IMG/VR virus record: IMGVR_UViG_3300008448_000204 | Span: 1-41,459 of that record | Origin: a virus | DNA: 41,459 bases | Reading direction: 5' to 3' (one strand) | In this document: piece after piece, positions 37,201 to 41,459 of the stretch | How positions within the stretch are numbered: the first letter of the stretch is position 1 | Layout of the letters: each line of letters starts with the position of its first letter | Program-made: the position numbers and the translations under genes | The notes under the pieces: generated by a model | What the model saw: the letters and a program-made list of their open reading frames with translations, nothing else | Told to the model about the DNA's origin: nothing | Database searches by the model: none

Positions 37201-37962
37201 ATGATTGGACTAGTCTCTCTATTAAAAGAAATACAAGGTAAACCCAAAGCTATTTTTATGGCAGGTCCAGCAGGATCGGGTAAATCAACTATTTCAAAAC
37301 AATTAATCCCATCCAATTTTATAACAATAAATGTAGATGATACCTATGAGGAATTACTCAAATCCTCAGGCATTGGTATGAAGTTAGCTAAAATGTCACC
37401 TGATGAATTAAAAAAAGCAGGTGAATTAATGGGTCAAGCTAGAAAAACTACAGACGTTAAATTCCAAAACGCTACTAAAGATGCTAAAAATTTATTAATT
37501 GATAGCGTAGGAGGTTCACCTAAAACATTATTAAAGAAAAAACAAGAATTAGAAGATTTAGGTTATGATACTTTGATGCTAATGACTTATGTGTCGCCTA
37601 TTACCTCACTAGAACGTAATATGAAGCGAGACAGATCATTGTTGCCGAGTATCGTGATTCGTTCTTGGCGTGATGTAAATAAAAGTATAGACACATATAA
37701 ACAAGTTTTTGGTAATGATTTTATATTATTAAACAATGATCTTAAAGATGCTGATAAAAGCTTTGATGAAGAATACATTTACCAAACTTTTATTAAACCT
37801 TTAGGACAAATAGGTAAAGAAAAATCACCTGAGGAAAAAGCCAAATCAAAAGCAGAATCAGAAAAAATTTATTCAGACATCAAACAATCCCTTAATAACC
37901 AACCAGAGTTTGATACATTAGAACAAGCACAACAAAAAATTACTAAATTTATAAACAAATGA
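37201..37962 (+). CDS. P-loop NTPase, zeta-toxin/kinase-like, with leader
   Basis: The 253-residue protein has a Walker A motif, MAGPAGSGKSTISK (about 20-33), an INVDDTYEELL segment (about 45-55), then RNMKRDRSLLP (about 139-149) resembling the lid arginines of zeta-toxin-type kinases. The first nine residues contain LLKE (an LxE site), fitting the leader family described for this region. The C-terminal 50 residues are lysine-rich and helical. Substrate unknown. It may be a virion-delivered or cytoplasmic kinase. Confidence 0.78.
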   Translation: MIGLVSLLKEIQGKPKAIFMAGPAGSGKSTISKQLIPSNFITINVDDTYEELLKSSGIGMKLAKMSPDELKKAGELMGQARKTTDVKFQNATKDAKNLLIDSVGGSPKTLLKKKQELEDLGYDTLMLMTYVSPITSLERNMKRDRSLLPSIVIRSWRDVNKSIDTYKQVFGNDFILLNNDLKDADKSFDEEYIYQTFIKPLGQIGKEKSPEEKAKSKAESEKIYSDIKQSLNNQPEFDTLEQAQQKITKFINK

Positions 37963-38366
37963 AATTATTAGACTTACTAAACGAAATAGAAGAAAAAGAA
38001 AAACAAGCCAAAAGTTCAATTGAAGAATTAAAATTCTCAACCGAATCTTTTGATGTAATAGATGAAATTAGAAAATTTTTCATAGTTGAAAAACCCAAAA
38101 ATAAAAATTCAACTATTGAAGATATAGTTTTTGAATCTGATGTATTTCATTTTGCTAACCAAATTAGAGGAGGTTTAAAATTCGAAGATATAATTGGTAT
38201 ATATAAACAAAAATCAGATGCACGTAGAGCAGGAATGGAAGCTTTAAAAGAATACGAAATGCAACTTAAAGAAATGGAAGATGCTATGGAAGCTTTCCGT
38301 TCAGCCAAAAAAGATATCGAAGAAAAAAAATCAGCAGCTAAAGAAAAAATCCAAAAACTTAAATGA
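37959..38366 (+). CDS. Coiled-coil protein with leader-like N-terminus
   Basis: The protein has 135 residues. It opens MKLLDLLNEIEEKEK, with an L-N-E site, and ends in a long charged coiled coil (about 88-135: QLKEMEDAMEAFRSAKKDIE). It overlaps both neighbours by ATGA. A scaffold or internal-virion role is plausible. No family recognised. Confidence 0.62.
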   Translation: MKLLDLLNEIEEKEKQAKSSIEELKFSTESFDVIDEIRKFFIVEKPKNKNSTIEDIVFESDVFHFANQIRGGLKFEDIIGIYKQKSDARRAGMEALKEYEMQLKEMEDAMEAFRSAKKDIEEKKSAAKEKIQKLK

Positions 38367-40033
38367 TAGATTCTATTATAGAAATATTATTTGAAGAAGA
38401 CTACTCAAAAAAAGTAATCATTTATGTAGGAGGATTTAAACCACCTACTAAAGGACACTTTGAGGTAGTTAAAAATGCTTTAGAAGACTTTTCTGATGTA
38501 GATGAACTTATCATATATGTTGGAGGAGGTGTAAGGGATAATATTACTCAAGAAGAATCAATTAAAATATGGGACATTTATAAAAAATATCTTTCCCCAA
38601 AAGTTAAAATAGAACCATCTTTTTCACCAATCAAATCAGTTTTTGATTATGCTAAACAAAACCCTGATGAAGAAATTTATTGGGTATTAGGTGTTAGAGA
38701 AGGAAATGAAGATGATTTAGCTGATTTTGAAAGCAGAACCAAATCTTTAGATAAATATCCCAATATTGTAACCAAAATAATTACTACCCCAGGTGGTGTT
38801 AGTGGAACTAAAGCAAGACAAGCTTTAAAATTAAAAGATAAAGAACAATTTTTTAAACTAATCCCAGACATTGAAGAAAAAGAACAAATATGGGATATGG
38901 TTTCTCCTGTTGTTAAAGAAGAAGAAATAACAGAAGTAGGTGAAGCTAATCTTACACCTTATAAATGGGAAGAGGTTAATGCGAATGGTTGGTTTACTTC
39001 AGTTAAATTCATAACCGATAATGAAACTGAATATGATGTAAAATTAGAAAATACTATTTATGTTGACAATGAATTAAATAATTTATTAGCTTTAGAAATC
39101 GAGTTTACAGCAAAACCAAAAGGTACTGAAAGTAAGTCATCTAAAATAATAGTTAATAAAGGGGAAATGTATAAAGTAATGTCTACACTTGTAGATATAG
39201 TTAAAAATTATATTAAAGAATATGAAGCCCAAGCAATTATATATTATCCTTCTAAAAAATCAAGTGAAGAAGATTTTGGAACCCAAAGAGATAATTTATA
39301 TAAAGCCTTCATCTCTAAAGCAATCCCAGATATAAAATTTGAATCTACAAATAACGTTTTATACGATAAAGGTATTGTAGCTATATTACCTGATTCAATC
39401 AATGAAGTAGTAACAGATACAGATATTATTTGTGACAATTGTGGTTGGGATTGGAAAATAGCAGATGGTGGAGATGATTTATATGTTTGCCACAAATGTG
39501 GACACGATAATAATCCTGATTTAGAAGAAGCATCTGACCCACAAGCAGGTACAGCTTTGCCTTATGGTTCAGGTTTTGCTCCTGTAAAAGAAAAATCAGA
39601 TCCTTTTGGATTAAACGAATATGCAAAAACACTTGTAAAAGAAACCTTTGAAGAAACTTCAGATTTAAAAGAAAGTATTTTATCTTTATCAAAATATATG
39701 CTAAAGAATGGTCTAAACATTAAACCATTACCTAAAGTAAAATTTATAAACAATGATGAAGAAAATGCTTCTAAAATACTAGGTAAAACAGCTCATTACA
39801 ACCCAGCTGATAAATCTATTACGTTATATACTTTTGGTAGACACCCAAAAGATATTTTACGTTCATTTTCTCATGAAATGATTCATCACATGCAAAATTT
39901 AGAAGGTAGATTGGACAATATTACTACTACTAACACAAATGAGGATGGAGATTTACCTGAAATTGAAAAAGAAGCATACGAAAAAGGAAACATGATGTTA
40001 CGTAACTGGGAGGATGGTATAAAAAATGTATAG
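38363..40033 (+). CDS. Nucleotidyltransferase / zinc ribbon / metallopeptidase fusion
   Basis: The 556-residue protein combines three modules. (1) About 17-165: a cytidylyltransferase/NMN-adenylyltransferase-like fold with YVGGFKPPTKGHFEVV (TxGH nucleotide motif, about 21-36) and GVSGTKARQAL (about 145-155, the ISxTxxR equivalent). (2) About 357-383: a zinc ribbon, CDNCGW..YVCHKCGHD. (3) About 440-556: a metallopeptidase-like domain with HEMIHHMQNLEGRLD, where H504-E505-x-x-H508 is an HExxH zinc site. A domain at about 190-330 is unassigned. The N-terminus (IIEILFEEDY) contains a possible LxE site. Such a fusion is unusual; it could be a virion-delivered multi-enzyme or a precursor cut into parts. 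Confidence 0.78.
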   Translation: MIDSIIEILFEEDYSKKVIIYVGGFKPPTKGHFEVVKNALEDFSDVDELIIYVGGGVRDNITQEESIKIWDIYKKYLSPKVKIEPSFSPIKSVFDYAKQNPDEEIYWVLGVREGNEDDLADFESRTKSLDKYPNIVTKIITTPGGVSGTKARQALKLKDKEQFFKLIPDIEEKEQIWDMVSPVVKEEEITEVGEANLTPYKWEEVNANGWFTSVKFITDNETEYDVKLENTIYVDNELNNLLALEIEFTAKPKGTESKSSKIIVNKGEMYKVMSTLVDIVKNYIKEYEAQAIIYYPSKKSSEEDFGTQRDNLYKAFISKAIPDIKFESTNNVLYDKGIVAILPDSINEVVTDTDIICDNCGWDWKIADGGDDLYVCHKCGHDNNPDLEEASDPQAGTALPYGSGFAPVKEKSDPFGLNEYAKTLVKETFEETSDLKESILSLSKYMLKNGLNIKPLPKVKFINNDEENASKILGKTAHYNPADKSITLYTFGRHPKDILRSFSHEMIHHMQNLEGRLDNITTTNTNEDGDLPEIEKEAYEKGNMMLRNWEDGIKNV

Positions 40034-40571
40034 ACTTAAGTTAACAAACATATACAAACAAATTAAAGAGGAAGAAACGGCTACTCCTGGACCACAATAC
40101 AAAATTTATTGTGATATGGATGGAGTTTTAGCTGATTTTGATAAACGATTTAAAGATTTAAATCCTGAACACTTATCAGCTGCTCAATACCAAACCAAAT
40201 ATGGTATAGAAAAGTTTTGGAATTTTATTGATGAAGAAAATAAAGTAAAATTTTGGGTTGGTATTCCTTGGATGCCAGACGGAAAACAACTTTGGGACTA
40301 TATTAAAGACAAACAACCAACTTTATTATCAGCCCCATCTAGAAAACCAGCTTCTCGTTTAGGAAAAAGATTATGGGTTAAAAACAACATTCCTGGAACT
40401 CCTTTAATTTTAGCAGCAGCTGATAAAAAACAGAATTATTCTGGAAGAAATAAAATACTTATCGATGACCGTCTTGACAACATTGAACAATGGGTATCAC
40501 AAGGTGGGATAGGAATATTACATACAAGTGCACAAGATACAATAGAACAATTAAAAAAATATGAAATATAA
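40026..40571 (+). CDS. HAD-family 5'-nucleotidase-like phosphatase
   Basis: The 181-residue protein has the HAD motif I CDMDGVLADF (29-38; D30 nucleophile, D32 acid), motif II LLSAPS (about 99-104), a lysine region (about 115-139) and motif IV LIDDRLDNI (about 145-153). This resembles 5'(3')-deoxyribonucleotidases that remove phosphate from nucleoside monophosphates. A 25-residue N-terminal extension (LTNIYKQIKEEE, I-K-E site) precedes the catalytic domain, as for other proteins here. It overlaps the fusion gene by 8 bp and the next gene by 11 bp. Confidence 0.8.
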   Translation: MYRLKLTNIYKQIKEEETATPGPQYKIYCDMDGVLADFDKRFKDLNPEHLSAAQYQTKYGIEKFWNFIDEENKVKFWVGIPWMPDGKQLWDYIKDKQPTLLSAPSRKPASRLGKRLWVKNNIPGTPLILAAADKKQNYSGRNKILIDDRLDNIEQWVSQGGIGILHTSAQDTIEQLKKYEI

Positions 40572-41349
40572 ATTAAGAGAAAACGAAGAAGATTCTCAAT
40601 CTAGATTAGCTTTGGATTATGATATAATTCTGACCCCAAAATCAGACATTGAAAAAGCAGTAGAGGCTTTAGAAAATCTAGATAACTATGGTTCTTATGT
40701 TTCAAATATGAGAAATAAGTCCAATATTGAAAAAGCAATAGAAGATTATTTTGGTCCATCAGTTCCTGTTAAGAAAAAAGCTTTAGAAAAAAAACTAGGC
40801 AAAACCTTCCCTGTTAAAACAAAACAAGCAATTGATGACTTAGTTAAATCACTTACCAGTAAACCTAATTTGTTAAAATATACTGTTAAAGATGATAGTA
40901 TTGTTTTCCCTAAAGAAACTAATCCTGCAAAAGATGTAACTAAAAAAATAATCAAAACTGTAATGGATAATGCTGGTATTGATTTTTCAGTAAAAGAAAA
41001 AGAATCAGTAAGTGAAGATGCTATTACAGATAAAATAAAATCATCTTTTATGCATCAGGTTACTAAAGGTAAAAAAGGACAACCTTATTCTTCAGGTGAA
41101 ACTTTACCACCTAACACTAAAATGAAAAAATCTGAGTTAAAAGAAATGATTAAAGAAGAACTTAAAAGTCTTTTAAAAGAAAATTTTAAATCATTTGATG
41201 ACTTAGAATTTGCTATTAAACAATATGAAAAAGGTGATAGTTATTACGATATGACTAAGATAAAAAACATATTTAATCAACTAGAAGATAGTGACCAACA
41301 AAAAGCAAGAACAAAACATAGCGAATATTTTGGTAAAATAAAAAAATAA
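40561..41349 (+). CDS. Hypothetical protein with internal leader-like helix
   Basis: The protein has 262 residues and starts MKYKLRENEED, with an L-R-E site. A second segment, KMKKSELKEMIKEELKSLLK (about 191-210), is strikingly like the N-terminus of the next gene. The rest is helical and lysine-rich (IEKAVEALENLDN; VKKKALEKKLGKTF). The internal copy suggests either two processed peptides from one precursor or a gene fusion. No family recognised. Confidence 0.62.
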   Translation: MKYKLRENEEDSQSRLALDYDIILTPKSDIEKAVEALENLDNYGSYVSNMRNKSNIEKAIEDYFGPSVPVKKKALEKKLGKTFPVKTKQAIDDLVKSLTSKPNLLKYTVKDDSIVFPKETNPAKDVTKKIIKTVMDNAGIDFSVKEKESVSEDAITDKIKSSFMHQVTKGKKGQPYSSGETLPPNTKMKKSELKEMIKEELKSLLKENFKSFDDLEFAIKQYEKGDSYYDMTKIKNIFNQLEDSDQQKARTKHSEYFGKIKK

Positions 41350-41459
41350 ATGAAAAAATCAGAACTAAAACAAATAATTAAAGAAGAAATCCAAAAATTA
41401 TTAAATGAAGGATTTCAGGGGGATGAACCTGAAGGTGATGGTTTAAGTGGATTTAGAGG
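41350..41459 (+). CDS. Partial protein with KKSELK leader
   Basis: The gene starts directly after the previous stop and runs off the window, with 36 residues visible. The leader MKKSELKQIIKEEIQKLLNE contains an L-N-E site followed by an acidic, glycine-rich stretch (GDEPEGDGLSG). It matches the internal helix of the upstream protein and extends the leader family. Confidence 0.65.
   Translation, partial: MKKSELKQIIKEEIQKLLNEGFQGDEPEGDGLSGFR

Noticed and set aside
1-41459. Insertion sequence, transposon or integrase/attachment site
   Set aside because: I found no transposase or integrase motif and no long terminal inverted repeats. A tRNA array alone is not evidence of an att site.
1-41459. 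Alternative genetic code (stop reassignment)
   Set aside because: TAA, TGA and TAG all end genes in tight stop/start overlaps, and no gene is split by an in-frame stop. tRNA-Trp has the standard CCA anticodon.

Overview
The window looks like part of a large, AT-rich, T4-like contractile-tailed phage of a Bacteroidetes (Flavobacteriia-type) host. The phage assignment rests on a T4-type baseplate block (spike, gp25, gp6), a holin/amidase pair, a gp55-like late sigma factor, a TOPRIM primase and a huge tRNA array. The host assignment rests on promoters of the Bacteroidetes -33/-7 kind (TTGG, exactly 19 nt, TAnnTTTA), on lack of Shine-Dalgarno sequences, and on secreted phage proteins whose C-termini look like type IX secretion (T9SS) sorting domains, a system confined to Bacteroidetes. 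Every gene I can support is on the + strand.

Layout. (1) 1-11280: early/middle accessory genes, many with their own promoter: a partial primase-like ORF, a lipoprotein, a metallophosphoesterase, a P-loop polynucleotide-kinase-like protein, an Rnl5-like RNA ligase, two secreted proteins with T9SS-like tails, methylglyoxal synthase, a patatin phospholipase and a DUF932 protein. (2) 11284-16397: an RNA factory. A giant structured non-coding RNA of about 844 nt (GOLLD/ROOL-like) sits between tRNA-Leu and tRNA-Thr. It is followed by a one-strand array with 24 canonical tRNA genes covering all twenty amino acids plus initiator tRNA, five irregular tRNA-like elements, structured spacers and one embedded RNase H-like (YkuK) gene. 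(3) 16406-19873: holin-like protein, amidase endolysin, an HD hydrolase and a gp55-like late sigma factor. (4) 19878-34693: baseplate and tail genes in a tight operon with TAATG stop/start overlaps. (5) 34692-41459: two small paralogues, primase, a PD-(D/E)XK nuclease, then a run of proteins sharing short N-terminal leaders with an (L/I)xE site, resembling T4 capsid-targeting peptides. These include a nucleotidyltransferase/zinc ribbon/metallopeptidase fusion.

How it may work together (inference): promoters with a -33 box serve early/middle genes and the RNA region. TTTAATATTTATAA sites without a -33 box precede late genes, and the gp55-like factor is their likely reader. Several genes appear to be transcribed as leaderless mRNAs, because the ATG lies exactly 12 nt after the first base of the -7 box. 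The RNA ligase and kinase could repair host-cleaved tRNAs while the phage tRNA set supports translation.

Most notable: the giant ncRNA, the complete tRNA set with aberrant members, the promoter/terminator/leaderless architecture, phage T9SS cargo, and the putative capsid-targeted protein family.
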